Shown here: positions 44,401 through 52,855 of the stretch, piece by piece
Numbering within the stretch: position 1 is the stretch's first letter
Layout: each line of letters starts with the position of its first letter
From: Natronococcus sp. CG52
GTDB taxonomy: Archaea > Halobacteriota > Halobacteria > Halobacteriales > Natrialbaceae
Assembly (NCBI RefSeq): GCF_023913515.1
Contig: NZ_CP099392.1
Location: 1 to 64,000, forward strand
Direction of reading: 5' to 3'
Length of the DNA: 64,000 bases
Translations under genes and position numbers: made by a program
Notes under the pieces: generated by a model
The model's input: the letters and a program-made list of their open reading frames with translations, nothing else
The model's database searches: none
What the model was told of the DNA's origin: nothing

Positions 44401-46885
44401 GGTTTTTCAGCGTGCTCGTGTCGCCGATGCCCTCCCGGTTCAGCATCGCCGTGAGCATGCGACGCATGTACTTTCCGGAGCGGGTTTCGGGGAACGCGTC
44501 CACCTCGATGAACGCGTCCGGTATCGCGGTGACGCCCTTTTCGTCGCGTACCAGTCGAGACAGTCGGGCCTCGACCTCGTTCGTGAGTCGCTCGTCGGGT
44601 TTCGTCTGGACGAAGGCGACGGGCGTCAACCCCTTCTCGTGGTGATCGGCGCCGACGACGACGACGTTCGCCACCGGCGAGTCGGGGTTGATCCGCTTGT
44701 CCTGCAAGATTGCGCCCTCGATCTCCTCGGTCCCCATGCGGTGGCCGGAGACGTTGATGACCTCGTCCGAGCGGCCGTGGAGGCTGAACGAGCGGTCCTC
44801 GTACTTCTTGGCGACGTCGCCCTGGAGGTAGGCGTACTCGCCGTCCTTCCGGACCCAGTAGACCTCCTCGAAGCGCTCGGCGTCCCCGTTCCAGTTCGCT
44901 TTCCAGTCGTCCGGATCCCAGTTCTCGAGGTCGCCCCAGACGTACCGCATCAGGTAGGGGTACGGCTCCTCGATGATGATCTCGCCGCGCTCTTCGGTCT
45001 CCGCCTCGCGCCACGAGATCGAGCCCTCCGGCCGTTCCTCCTCCTCGACCCAGACGTTCCCGAACACCCACGGGAGCGGGTAGGTGTGTGCGTCCGGCCG
45101 GGGCGCGAACTCGTCGTTCCCGAAGAAGTGCGTCCAGACGATCCCGCCGTGTTCGGTCGCCCAGTAGGAGTTGACGTACCACTCGCAGAGTTCGTCCATA
45201 CCGAAGCGCTGGACCGCCGGACTCAGCGGTTCGGCACAGAACGTCGCGACGCGGAGGGGGTCGGTGCTCCACTCGCGCATGTCGCTCACGCTCTCGTCGT
45301 CCTCCATGATCCCCTTGAGGAAGGTGACGCCCGCCTTGAACGCGGTCACGCCGTACCGTTCGATGACCGAACTGAACCGACCCGCGTCCGGATAGACCGG
45401 CGCCCCCTCGAGGAGGACGCTCGTCGTCCGGGTCGTCAGCGAGGCGCTGATGAGGTAGGACTGGCCCGTGATCCAGCCGGGGTCGGCGATGACGAAGATC
45501 GTGTCCTCGCCCGGCACGATGTCGAAGGAAACCTTCATCGTGTTCGCGATACCCGCGGTGTAGCCGCCGTGGACGTGGACGACGCCCTTCGGTTTACCCG
45601 TCGAGCCGCTCGTGAAGATGGTGAACAGCGGGTACTCCGCGTCGACCGGTTCGGGGCGCGAGGTTTCCCACAGCGCCCGGACCAGCTCTCGGTCCTCGAG
45701 CCCGTACAGGTCGTCGAGCGTCTCGACGTCGAACCCGGCTGCGCGAGCGTTCTCGAGGATATCGGTCTGCGCCTCGGCGATCAGCTCCGACGACCAGTCG
45801 TCGCGGTCGTGCATCTGAATCTCCTGTCCGGTGTGTTCGACGACGACGACGCGTTCGATCCGTTCGTCGGAGTCGACCAGCGCCCGTGCGATCTCGGTTC
45901 TGATCTCGGATTTCTCGTCGCCCGAAAGATCGTCGAACTCGGTCAGCGCGTTACCGACCCCGCGCATCGCCTGCCCTCGCTCGACGGTGGCCTCGCCCTC
46001 GATCGCCCGCTCGACGTGAGTGCGAACGGTATCAGCGTGGCGTTCGCTCACGGCGAGTCCGCGAAGCGTTCGGTCGACGATATTCGTCACCGTGTCGGTC
46101 GGCAGGTAGTCGTCGAGCGCGGGATCGGCGTACCGTTCCTTGTACGGAACGACCTCCGCGTTCCGGTAGCCGCCGTCGCTCGTGACGAGCACGTCGGCGC
46201 CGAGTCGGGCGATGCGATCGGAGAGCGTCTTGTCGCTGAACCCGCCGAACACCGGCGTGTAGACGATTCCGAGGCGCTTCGCGGCCTCGGTGTAGTAGAT
46301 CTGCTCCATGACGTTCGGCATGTTCAGCGCGATTCGATCGCCCTTCTCGAGACCGAGATTCTGCAAAACGTTTGCGGCGGAGACGACGCGAACGAGCAAC
46401 TCGCGCCGCGAGATTTCCTCGGAGACGACCGGCCCGCCGCGGCCGTCGTTTTTCGACTGATCCCACCGATCGCCCTCGAACTGAAACGCCGTCTCGTCGC
46501 CGTGGCCCGCGAGCACGTGTCGGTCGACCTCGTTGAAGCAGGCGTTGGTGCGGCCGCCGGAGAACCACTCGTACAGCGGCGGATTCGAGTCGTCGAAGGC
46601 GACGTCCCACGGCTCGTGGGAGGCGTCGTACTCCCGCTCGAGTTCCGCGCCGGTGTCGGCGTCGAAACCGGACCACGTCTCGGCGTCGTCGCTCCAGGAG
46701 AGCCACTCGTCGTCATCCCCGTGATACCAGTGAAGCTCTCGTTTCGCGATCGAACCGTGGAACTCGCCGGGGTCCTCTCTGACGCGAGTTCGGTCCATCT
46801 CCCAGTCACCGCGGGTTCGAATCGGATTCGACCGTACGCTCCCGTCGATCGTCGCCTCCTCCTCGGCGGGGTTCGAACTCACCAT
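41450..46885 (-). CDS. pcs: Trifunctional propionyl-CoA synthase (acyl-CoA synthetase, enoyl-CoA hydratase, enoyl-CoA reductase fusion)
   Basis: The 1811-residue protein joins three enzymes in the order known from propionyl-CoA synthase of Chloroflexus and Erythrobacter. Residues about 50-865 form an AMP-forming acyl-CoA synthetase with TSGSTGKPKG (425-434), GRSDEVINVSGHRMGT, and catalytic K805 in SGKYMRR. About 870-1090 is a crotonase with acids E978 (GGGNELQLA) and E998 (GQPELNL). About 1230-1811 is a zinc-independent MDR-type enoyl-CoA reductase with EGASTGTG (1404-1411), the crotonyl-CoA carboxylase/reductase branch. The family turns 3-hydroxypropionate, CoA, ATP and NADPH into propionyl-CoA through enclosed acrylyl-CoA. 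Length matches the family closely (about 1820). It has its own upstream A+T-rich promoter-like region. Confidence 0.92.
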   Translation of the reverse strand: MVSSNPAEEEATIDGSVRSNPIRTRGDWEMDRTRVREDPGEFHGSIAKRELHWYHGDDDEWLSWSDDAETWSGFDADTGAELEREYDASHEPWDVAFDDSNPPLYEWFSGGRTNACFNEVDRHVLAGHGDETAFQFEGDRWDQSKNDGRGGPVVSEEISRRELLVRVVSAANVLQNLGLEKGDRIALNMPNVMEQIYYTEAAKRLGIVYTPVFGGFSDKTLSDRIARLGADVLVTSDGGYRNAEVVPYKERYADPALDDYLPTDTVTNIVDRTLRGLAVSERHADTVRTHVERAIEGEATVERGQAMRGVGNALTEFDDLSGDEKSEIRTEIARALVDSDERIERVVVVEHTGQEIQMHDRDDWSSELIAEAQTDILENARAAGFDVETLDDLYGLEDRELVRALWETSRPEPVDAEYPLFTIFTSGSTGKPKGVVHVHGGYTAGIANTMKVSFDIVPGEDTIFVIADPGWITGQSYLISASLTTRTTSVLLEGAPVYPDAGRFSSVIERYGVTAFKAGVTFLKGIMEDDESVSDMREWSTDPLRVATFCAEPLSPAVQRFGMDELCEWYVNSYWATEHGGIVWTHFFGNDEFAPRPDAHTYPLPWVFGNVWVEEEERPEGSISWREAETEERGEIIIEEPYPYLMRYVWGDLENWDPDDWKANWNGDAERFEEVYWVRKDGEYAYLQGDVAKKYEDRSFSLHGRSDEVINVSGHRMGTEEIEGAILQDKRINPDSPVANVVVVGADHHEKGLTPVAFVQTKPDERLTNEVEARLSRLVRDEKGVTAIPDAFIEVDAFPETRSGKYMRRMLTAMLNREGIGDTSTLKNPDVVEEIRPKCERWRRRQDLTAEQEILERYRNITVQYNPVREAATDERIATVTVDSPPVNALNERALDELNTVLEHLDRREDVGAVVIAGAGPSNFVAGADVEQFLEEVHEFDEAITFPNKAHEAFRRIEELSVPVVAAVNGSALGGGNELQLAAHYSVAERGAEFGQPELNLNLIPGYGGTQRLPRLLAEERGTDGIRDAVTLITNGRAVEAEEALEMGLVDELETDRTARARASELAREHIRTESDVLADARKGRLENRSSWAEPGEFPEDVLEDPIVDRNRTQCEHVSEGRSKAFDRAVSAVRTGFEEGIEAGLEREATHFAEAVVDPDGGKAGIEKFLDRASEPLPTRERFTPSSEEERALVEEGRLLPPGEPFFPGVDEIPDYQYAQAVVKDDETGAAAHGDPAEAEVEEVVPVEEPGPNEVLVYVLASEVNFNDIWAITGVPVSQFDSHDQDYHVTGSGGVALVVDAGEAVTREGRVAVGDLVTIYSGRSDLLSPTMGLDPMYADFSIQGYEGPNGSHQQFMLAQGPQVLPIPEEATLEQAGAYVLAMGTVWRALFTTLDIDSGTTMFVEGASTGTGWETTKLAARNDVEVTGLCSSEERADRIETLGADAIDRTAGPYDGIWGRIPSAEDEWETWKEDGEAFVEAYEDHHDGRRADYAVSHAGELSFPRAFQLLEEGGKLTFYGASTGYYLTFLGKPGASTPAEMFERSDVRAGDGVLVYYGTDTGPDGVVDETGLRAVEDAREAGARIAVVTYTDEQQEFVESLGYGDAVEGTVSLEGLKRREDEFRWPETLPDLPDAQDDPEAFRRVVQKFTDEVFKPIGRAVGELLRTPKNPRGYPDVVFDRADHDALFVSTMLTKPHTGCVVYSEEMADRRYSMYAPQVWMRQRDVLMPTAEILGTHLSNAYEVEQLNEAVDAGEIDLTDPEVVDWTALPEAHQLLWDNEHEASSYVVEHALPEEGLTSKEELFLAWADRSS

Positions 46886-47401
46886 TGAACGAATATAATC
46901 ATAAACGTTCTCGGTTAAGAGTGTTTCTCGGGGTCGTGTATCGGACGGTTCACGCCAAATTGAGTGTCATCGGTAGTATGATGTGAATTCGACTCGAAGG
47001 GCGGGGTCGGCAGCGGGCGTCTCACCATCGCTCTCGCCGCGGCGGTACGGTCGCGGTTCTTCGGGGAGCGAGCGAGTTCACCGGCCGTATCGATGACCAG
47101 ATGAGGGGCCGCCCTTGTTACGCGGCCGTGTCGGTTTGTGCCGCCTTCGTGGCTGGATCTCACGTCCGTGAACTTTTAATAGAGAGGTCCTGTTCCCGTC
47201 TGGAGGCAGTCGTGTATGAACTATTGTCGCCGATAACCATATATTCCGATAGTTATTTCGGAAGGATTCGAGTGGTTTTGAGTTGTAGTAACGGATAGTT
47301 TATCAACGTGTGTAGAGTTATAACGGGCGTTTCGGGAGATATCTCACCTCCAACCACCATCGGCGAGGGCCGTCGGAACGAGCGTCGCACTCGGCCGGAG
47401 A
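46886..47401. other. 516-bp intergenic region upstream of the synthase
   Basis: The first 25 bp hold a TATA-like CGTTTATGATTATATTC on the minus strand next to the synthase ATG. The remainder has no convincing gene; a short Arg/His-rich frame at 46915-47163 was rejected. Confidence 0.5.
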
Positions 47402-47989
47402 CTACGACGTCTGGGAGTACTTCTCGACCCACTCCTGGAGCGTGATTCCCATGCTGGCCTGCGTGATGGCGTTCGAGGAGGCGGAGTTCGCGCTCTTGAC
47501 GAGTTCCGCCTCGAGCGTTCGTTTGGGAACCTCGCCCAGAAAGTGCGGGATCGCTCGCTGGACGGCGAGCGGACAGCCGACCTCGTGGGCGAGCGCGTAT
47601 CCGGAAATCGAGTGCGGAATCTCCTCGCTCACGTACCGCGAATCGGGTTCGGTGACGAGGTCGTCGTCGACGTGATCCGGGTACTCGTAGCACTTCCCGA
47701 CGTCGTGAAGGAGACACGCCGCGACGATCGTGTCCTCGTCCGGGTCGGCGCCGTGGAACTCGCGCTGCTCGTTCGCGGCCTCGAGCGCGATTCGGGTGAC
47801 GCCGCGGACGTGTTCGACGTTCGTGACCTCCTGAATGTTCCAGGCGTAGGGAACGTCCTCGATGGATTGCCAGCCACCGCGCTCTAAGCCGAGGACCCAC
47901 GCCTCGACGACGCGCTCCCGAAGGTCGTCGCTCTCGATGCGCTCGAGTTCGGGTACCGCCTCGCGAACCTGGTGCTCGAAGTCGGTCAT
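47402..47989 (-). CDS. HD-domain metal-dependent phosphohydrolase-like protein
   Basis: The 195-residue protein carries an HD-type pattern: H at NVEHVRGVTRIAL, HD in CLLHDVGKCYEYPDH, and later H in PHSISGYALAHEVG and FLGEVPKR. These are the usual four to five metal ligands of the superfamily, which includes phosphatases and cyanamide-hydratase-like enzymes. The substrate is unknown. It starts 4 bp after the EthD protein and precedes the synthase, so it is probably co-transcribed with EthD and the E1 genes. The N-terminal DFEHQVREAVPELERI and WVLGLERGGWQSIEDVP stretches look specific to a haloarchaeal clade. Confidence 0.8.
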   Translation of the reverse strand: MTDFEHQVREAVPELERIESDDLRERVVEAWVLGLERGGWQSIEDVPYAWNIQEVTNVEHVRGVTRIALEAANEQREFHGADPDEDTIVAACLLHDVGKCYEYPDHVDDDLVTEPDSRYVSEEIPHSISGYALAHEVGCPLAVQRAIPHFLGEVPKRTLEAELVKSANSASSNAITQASMGITLQEWVEKYSQTS

Positions 47990-47993
47990 GCGA

Positions 47994-48710
47994 TCACGCC
48001 TCGTTTTTGACGAGTCGCTCTCGCCCGATGAACCGGGGGCGTTCGTCGATCGCGAGGAAGTTGTCCACGTCCTCGCGCGCTTCTTTCGCCTTGCCCCGAT
48101 CGGGATCGTAGTCGCGCGAACCCTCGCTGCCGAGCGCGTCGTACAGTTTCTCGAGGTCGTCGAAGTAGAGTTCGGCGACGCCGTCGAACTCGGCGTTGTC
48201 GGGATCCGTCGGGATGACCGTGTTGTACTTCACGACGCCCTCGATCTCGCGGGCGATCGGCGTGTGATTCGTCTGCCAGTAGTCGACGAACTCCTCGTGT
48301 GTCATTCCTTCCTGGCGAACCAGGAACGCCGAGTGCTTGTACAGGCCGTCGGTATCGCTGTCGACCGTATCCTTCTGGACGATCTCCTCGCCGATGAACC
48401 GCGGTCGCTGTTCGATCGCGAGGAAGTTGTCCACGTCCTCCCGCGCTTCCTTCGCCTTGCCCCGCTCGGGATCGTAGTCGCGCGACCCCTCGCTGCCGAG
48501 CGCGTCGTGGAGCGCCTCGAGATCCTCGAAGTAGAGTTCGGCGAGTCCGTCGAACTCCGCGTGCTCGGGTTCGGTCGGCAGCACCTGGTGGTACCGGACG
48601 ACGCCCTCGATCTCGCGGGCGATCGGCGTGTGATTCGTCTGCCAGTAGTCGACGAACTCCTCGTGGGTCATCCCCTCCTGGCGAACCAGCAAGGCGACGT
48701 GCTTGTACAT
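47994..48710 (-). CDS. Duplicated EthD-domain protein
   Basis: From ATG 48710 (MYKHVALLVRQEGM) the protein has 238 residues in two near-identical halves. Each has the EthD/dimeric alpha-beta barrel core: LVRQEGMTHEEFVDYWQTNH, then IEGVVRYHQVLPT or IEGVVKYNTVIPT, then ELYFEDLEALHDALGS. The two barrels could form one pseudo-dimer. The frame continues upstream, but a TATA box (48731-48745) is centred about 28 bp before this ATG, which settles it as a leaderless start. EthD proteins often sit beside oxygenase or dehydrogenase genes with unclear roles. It lies between E1 beta and the HD protein. Confidence 0.85.
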   Translation of the reverse strand: MYKHVALLVRQEGMTHEEFVDYWQTNHTPIAREIEGVVRYHQVLPTEPEHAEFDGLAELYFEDLEALHDALGSEGSRDYDPERGKAKEAREDVDNFLAIEQRPRFIGEEIVQKDTVDSDTDGLYKHSAFLVRQEGMTHEEFVDYWQTNHTPIAREIEGVVKYNTVIPTDPDNAEFDGVAELYFDDLEKLYDALGSEGSRDYDPDRGKAKEAREDVDNFLAIDERPRFIGRERLVKNEA

Positions 48711-48730
48711 CACACGCAAGTTTTGCATAC

Positions 48731-48745
48731 GATATAATAAATCAT
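48731..48745 (-). promoter_or_regulatory. TATA-like promoter of the EthD gene
   Basis: The minus strand reads TGATTTATTATATCG, centred about 28 bp from ATG 48710. An in-frame ATG at 48728 lies too close to the box and is not used. Confidence 0.55.
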
Positions 48746-48834
48746 AAGGACGATCCGGTCGGCGTCGGTCGGGAGTTCGAGGGCGCGCTCCCGGTTCGGT
48801 CCACCACCTCCGGAAGCGAGAGTCCCGTCGGTGG

Positions 48835-49851
48835 TCAGAACTCGACCGTCTCGAGGATCCCGTCCTGAATGCGGACCGCCTGCGGGAGATAGTAGTCCTC
48901 GAGCGCGTGCAGCGGCATCGGCGTATCGAAACCGGTGATGCGCTTGATCGGCGCCTCCTGATAGCAGACTGCGCGCTCCTGAATCGTCGTGGCGATTTCC
49001 GCGCCCAGTCCGGCGGTCTTCGGCGCCTCGTGGACGACTGCGGCCCGCCCGGTCTTTCTGAACGAGTCGACGATCGTCTCGACGTCCAGCGGCGACAGCG
49101 TCCGCAGGTCGACGACCTCGACCTCGACGCCGTGTTCATCGGCGACGTTGTCCGCGGCGATGAGGGTCGGGCGGGTCATCGCACCCCACGTGTACACCGT
49201 GATGTCGTCGCCCTCCCGCCTGATCGCCGCGTCGGCAAGCGGCACCTCGTAGCCGCCCGTCGGAACGTCCCCGCGGAACGCACGGTAGAGGAGCTTCGGC
49301 TCGAGGAAGACGACGGGATCCGGGTCCCGGATAGACGCGATAAGGAGTCCCTTCGCGTCGTAGGGCGTACTCGGCGAAACGACCTTGAGTCCGGGCTCGT
49401 GAACGAAGAAGGCCTCCTTGGACTCCGAGTGGTGTTCCGGAGCGCGGATGCCGCCGCCGTAGGGAGCGCGGATCACGATCGGCGCCGAGTACTGGCCGTG
49501 GCTCCGACTTCGCAACCGGGATGCGTGACTGACGATCTGATCGAACGCGGGATACGAGAACCCCATGAACTGGAGCTCCGCGACCGGTCGCATCCCGGCC
49601 AGCGCCAGTCCGATCGCCGTTCCGACGATACCGGACTCCGCGAGCGGCGTGTCGACGACTCGGTTCCCGCCGAACTCCTCGTAGAGCGCCTCGGTCGCGC
49701 GGAAGACGCCGCCGTTCTCGCCGACGTCCTCGCCGATCACGACGACGTTCTCGTCCGACGACATCTCGGTGTAGAGCGCGTCCTGGACCGCCTCGACGAG
49801 GGTCAGGCTGTCCGTCCCGTCCCCGGTTTCGGGCGTCGCCGCCGAACTCAT
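48835..49851 (-). CDS. 2-oxoacid dehydrogenase E1 component, beta subunit
   Basis: The 338-residue protein is a TPP-dependent E1 beta: SLTLVEAVQDALYTEMSSD, GEDVGENGGVFRATE, VDTPLAESGIVGTAIGLALAG, and PYGGGIRAPEHHSES are the family blocks; the C-terminal transketolase domain has VEVVDLRTLSPLDVETI. Together with E1 alpha it decarboxylates a 2-oxoacid and passes the acyl group to a lipoyl E2. Pyruvate, branched-chain and acetoin-type E1s cannot be told apart here. The ATG overlaps the E1 alpha stop (ATGA at 49848-49851). No E2 or E3 gene lies in the window, so the partners must be elsewhere. Confidence 0.93.
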   Translation of the reverse strand: MSSAATPETGDGTDSLTLVEAVQDALYTEMSSDENVVVIGEDVGENGGVFRATEALYEEFGGNRVVDTPLAESGIVGTAIGLALAGMRPVAELQFMGFSYPAFDQIVSHASRLRSRSHGQYSAPIVIRAPYGGGIRAPEHHSESKEAFFVHEPGLKVVSPSTPYDAKGLLIASIRDPDPVVFLEPKLLYRAFRGDVPTGGYEVPLADAAIRREGDDITVYTWGAMTRPTLIAADNVADEHGVEVEVVDLRTLSPLDVETIVDSFRKTGRAAVVHEAPKTAGLGAEIATTIQERAVCYQEAPIKRITGFDTPMPLHALEDYYLPQAVRIQDGILETVEF

Positions 49852-50993
49852 TCTAACACCTCGGAGAACGCCTCTTCGCCGTACTTTTCGCGAAGCGCGT
49901 TCAGTTCGTCCCGTTGCTCGCGGAGACGGTCCGGCAGCTCCTCGTAGACGTGTTCGAAGATGGACGACGGATCGGCCGCCGCCGCCTCGACGGTCGAAAT
50001 CGCCTCGCTAATCTGTGACTCGGCGCGGTCGTCGATCTCGTCCTCGAGGTCCTCGTCGAGAAGCCCCTCCGCGTACAGGAAGTTCCGGAGGCGGTCGACC
50101 GGATCCTTCCGTCGCCACGCCTCGGCTTCGTCCTCTTCGCGATACACGGACGGATCGTCCGCGGTCGTGTGCGCGCCGTAGCGGTACTGGACCGACTCGA
50201 CGAGGGTCGGGCGACGCTCGCCGTCGGTGGGGTTCTTTGCCTTGCTGAGCGCACAACGCGTGACCTCGTAGACTGCGAGCGGATCGAGTCCGTCGACGCG
50301 CACGCCTTCGATTCCGTACGCGGCGGCCTTCTGTGCGATCGTGTCGCTCGCCGTCTGCTGGTCTCGCGGGACGGAGATCGCCCACTGGTTGTTGTTGCAG
50401 ACGAACACCGCGGGGACGTCGAAGACGCCGGCGAAGTTCAGCCCCTCGTGGAAGTCGCCCTCGGACGTCGCGCCGTCGCCGAAGTGACACAGGACGGCCG
50501 TGTCGGCTCGGTTCTGGAGGTGGTGTCCCCAGGCCATCCCCATCGCCTGGGGAACCTGCGTCGCGATCGGGATGTACTCCGGCAGGACGTTGACGTCGTC
50601 CGGGATCGCGTACCCGTCCCGGAGCCCACAGAGCGGTTTCAGGAGCGAGGCGAGGCTCATGCCGTGAACGTACTTGGCCGCGTGCTCGCGATAGGTCGGG
50701 AACAGCCAGTCCTGCTCCTCGAGCGCGTAACTCGTCGCGACCTGGGAGCCCTCCTGTCCGGTCATCGGCGCGTACGTCGCGATTCGCCCCTGTCGCTGGA
50801 GACTGATCGCACGCTGGTCGAACCGGCGCGCGAGCACGAGGTCCTCGTACATCGCGAGCAGTTTCTCGTCGGAGAGCGCCGGAACCTCCGCGTGTGACAG
50901 GAGGTTCCCGTCGTCGTCCAGGATCCGGATCGGTTCGTCGCGTTGCGTCGACTCGCTGTTCACGTGTGGGTCTGCTTCGTTTTGGGTGCTCAT
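49848..50993 (-). CDS. 2-oxoacid dehydrogenase E1 component, alpha subunit
   Basis: The 381-residue E1 alpha has the TPP motif GDGATSEGDFHEGLNFAGV starting at residue 172 and ending in CNNNQWAIS, plus the phosphorylation-loop-like RYGAHTTADDPSVYR. TYREHAAKYVHG and GYAIPDDVNVLPEYIPIATQ complete the family pattern. It forms the E1 heterotetramer with the adjacent beta subunit. The N-terminal 35 residues are acidic and variable. The upstream gap of 400 bp separates it from the NSS transporter, which reads the same way. Confidence 0.93.
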   Translation of the reverse strand: MSTQNEADPHVNSESTQRDEPIRILDDDGNLLSHAEVPALSDEKLLAMYEDLVLARRFDQRAISLQRQGRIATYAPMTGQEGSQVATSYALEEQDWLFPTYREHAAKYVHGMSLASLLKPLCGLRDGYAIPDDVNVLPEYIPIATQVPQAMGMAWGHHLQNRADTAVLCHFGDGATSEGDFHEGLNFAGVFDVPAVFVCNNNQWAISVPRDQQTASDTIAQKAAAYGIEGVRVDGLDPLAVYEVTRCALSKAKNPTDGERRPTLVESVQYRYGAHTTADDPSVYREEDEAEAWRRKDPVDRLRNFLYAEGLLDEDLEDEIDDRAESQISEAISTVEAAAADPSSIFEHVYEELPDRLREQRDELNALREKYGEEAFSEVLE

Positions 50994-51390
50994 TGGTTGG
51001 TGGTGTGTACCTGTCTCTACTCACGGAACGACTCCGTAGCCGGTCTGGGGAGCCCCGAGATCGTTGGAAACGAATCCCGAAAGCGCTACCAGAGAGTGCG
51101 TCCGGTGCGAATACGTTTACCGTCACGCACCGGAGCGAGATCCGCCAGTGTAAACGAAAGAAGACCGATCGCGCGACGGCTGGCGGCGGAGTGCCGGGAT
51201 AGCTCGGTTACGGCGCGAACGTCCGGTGTACTGGCGGTCACCATATGAGGTCCAATTGTCATTATAGTACTTAACAGTTCTGTGCTAGGTAGACACAACC
51301 GACCGAAAGCGATGGTGTGCGATATGCCGCCGGTAACGCCCGCTGGAGACTGAGAGAACCAAAAACGGGGCCGAGAGAGAATCGCGGCGT
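50994..51390. other. 397-bp intergenic region, E1 operon upstream region
   Basis: A TATA-like AAGTACTATAATG on the minus strand at about 51263-51275 could serve the E1 genes with a long leader. Nothing else is recognised. Confidence 0.45.
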
Positions 51391-52818
51391 TCAGTCGGCA
51401 GCGTCGACGGACGTCGACCGGACGTCACGCGCCGACCAGCGGACGAAGAGCACGAACGGGACGGCCGTCGCGACCGTAACGAACACGATCGTCGACGTCC
51501 GCGGGGAGAACCCCGCTAGACTCAGCGCGTCGGAGTAGAACGCGAAGAGGAGGAACGTCGGAAACACCGTTCCGATCGCGTACCGCCACGGCGTGGCAAG
51601 GGACCGCGAGATCGGACCGGCACCGTTACGGTACTCCTGAACGGCGTCCGGACCGAGTACCCAGGCCGTGTAGAACATGAAGCCGGTCAGTCCGAGCGTC
51701 AACAGGAGGTCCACGAGGTGGTTCGCAAACAGCGTGAAAACGTCCGCACTGAAGGCGTTCAGGGCTCCGGTGAAAACGATCAGAACGAAGAGCCCTCGAG
51801 TAGCCGTCGGTCGCTCGATACCGAACTCGTCGACGAGGAACGAGACGGGGATTTCCAGCATGCTGATCAGACTGGTGATGGCAGCCAGCAGGACGACCAG
51901 AAAGAAGGTCGCACCGAGCAGCTGTCCCGCGGGGAGATTCGCGAACGCCCCGGCCATACCGACGAAGAGGGCACCGGGACCGCCGGCCGTCGGTCCGGCA
52001 GCGAACGAGAAGAGCAGCGGGAACAGGACGAGTCCCGCCAGCACGCCGATACCGAGGTTGAGGACGGCGATCGCCGACGCGTCGAGCGGTAACGACCTGT
52101 CGTCGTCGATGTAGGAGGCGTACGTGATCATCGTTCCGCCACCGATCGAGAGCGTGAACAGCGCCTGTCCGGCGGCCGAGCCGAGCACCGTCAAAAAGTT
52201 ATTCGCGAGATACTCCCCGTCGAAGCCGAGATAGAACTCGTACCCCTGTGCTGCGTTGGGCTGTTGTGCCGCCCAGACGGCCAACGCGACGAGCAGGACG
52301 ACGATACCGGGCATCATCACCTTCGTCGTCGCCTCGATTCCCCGTCTCACGCCGGCCGTGACGATCATCGCACTCGCACCGAGAACGATCAGTTGATAGA
52401 TAAAGGCGTCCATCCCGTAGCTGATCGCTTCGAAGTGAGCGCCGGGATCAGCGAAGTACGCCCCCGTAACGCTCTCGACGAAATAGCGGAGGATCCAGCC
52501 GCCGACGACGCTGTAGAACGACAGCAGCACGACTGCCGTGACGACACACAGGACCCCGAGTGACGTCCACGCGCGTGATCCTTTGAGAGATTTGAACGCG
52601 CCGACGGGGTTTCGATTCGATCGTCGTCCGATGATAAACGCGGCCAGAAGCCCCGGAACGCCGACGCCGATAACGATGAGGAGATAGACTAGCAGGAACG
52701 CACTTCCCCCGTTCTCCGCGGTCATCCACGGGAACCGCCAGATGTTCCCCAGACCGATAGCGCTCCCAACCGCCGCCAGTATGAATCCGACGCGGCTGGC
52801 CCAGGTTTCACGTGTCAT
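51391..52818 (-). CDS. Neurotransmitter:sodium symporter-family transporter
   Basis: The 475-residue protein has eleven or twelve helices and the NSS (SNF) hallmark SAIGLGNIWRFPWMTAENGG in the first helix, where backbone and side chains bind Na+ and substrate. Further family segments are GAFKSLKGSRAW, LSIGGGTMITYASYI and SMLEIPVSFLVDEFG. Prokaryotic members import amino acids or other small amines with Na+. Its substrate is unknown; linkage to a 3-hydroxypropionate-consuming synthase makes a small amino acid such as beta-alanine a possibility only. A TATA-like AAAATATATAGC lies about 30 bp upstream of the ATG. Confidence 0.92.
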   Translation of the reverse strand: MTRETWASRVGFILAAVGSAIGLGNIWRFPWMTAENGGSAFLLVYLLIVIGVGVPGLLAAFIIGRRSNRNPVGAFKSLKGSRAWTSLGVLCVVTAVVLLSFYSVVGGWILRYFVESVTGAYFADPGAHFEAISYGMDAFIYQLIVLGASAMIVTAGVRRGIEATTKVMMPGIVVLLVALAVWAAQQPNAAQGYEFYLGFDGEYLANNFLTVLGSAAGQALFTLSIGGGTMITYASYIDDDRSLPLDASAIAVLNLGIGVLAGLVLFPLLFSFAAGPTAGGPGALFVGMAGAFANLPAGQLLGATFFLVVLLAAITSLISMLEIPVSFLVDEFGIERPTATRGLFVLIVFTGALNAFSADVFTLFANHLVDLLLTLGLTGFMFYTAWVLGPDAVQEYRNGAGPISRSLATPWRYAIGTVFPTFLLFAFYSDALSLAGFSPRTSTIVFVTVATAVPFVLFVRWSARDVRSTSVDAAD

Positions 52819-52840
52819 ACTATATCACAGAACATACTCG

Positions 52841-52855
52841 GCAGCTATATATTTT
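52841..52855 (-). promoter_or_regulatory. TATA-like promoter of the NSS transporter
   Basis: The minus strand reads GAGAAAATATATAGC, centred about 30 bp from the ATG at 52818. Confidence 0.5.

Noticed and set aside
46805-46830. tRNA-like GGGTTCGAATC string
   Set aside because: It lies within the coding sequence of the synthase N-terminus and has no acceptor or anticodon stem around it; no tRNA was found in the window.
41519-46888. A 1789-residue open frame antisense to the propionyl-CoA synthase gene
   Set aside because: It is an artefact of GC-rich codon usage: composition is Arg/Val/Asp-rich with no family motifs, while the minus strand carries three recognisable catalytic domains.
46915-47163. 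An 82-residue minus-strand frame upstream of the synthase
   Set aside because: Arg/His/Pro-rich with no hydrophobic or family pattern, and it overlaps the synthase promoter region.
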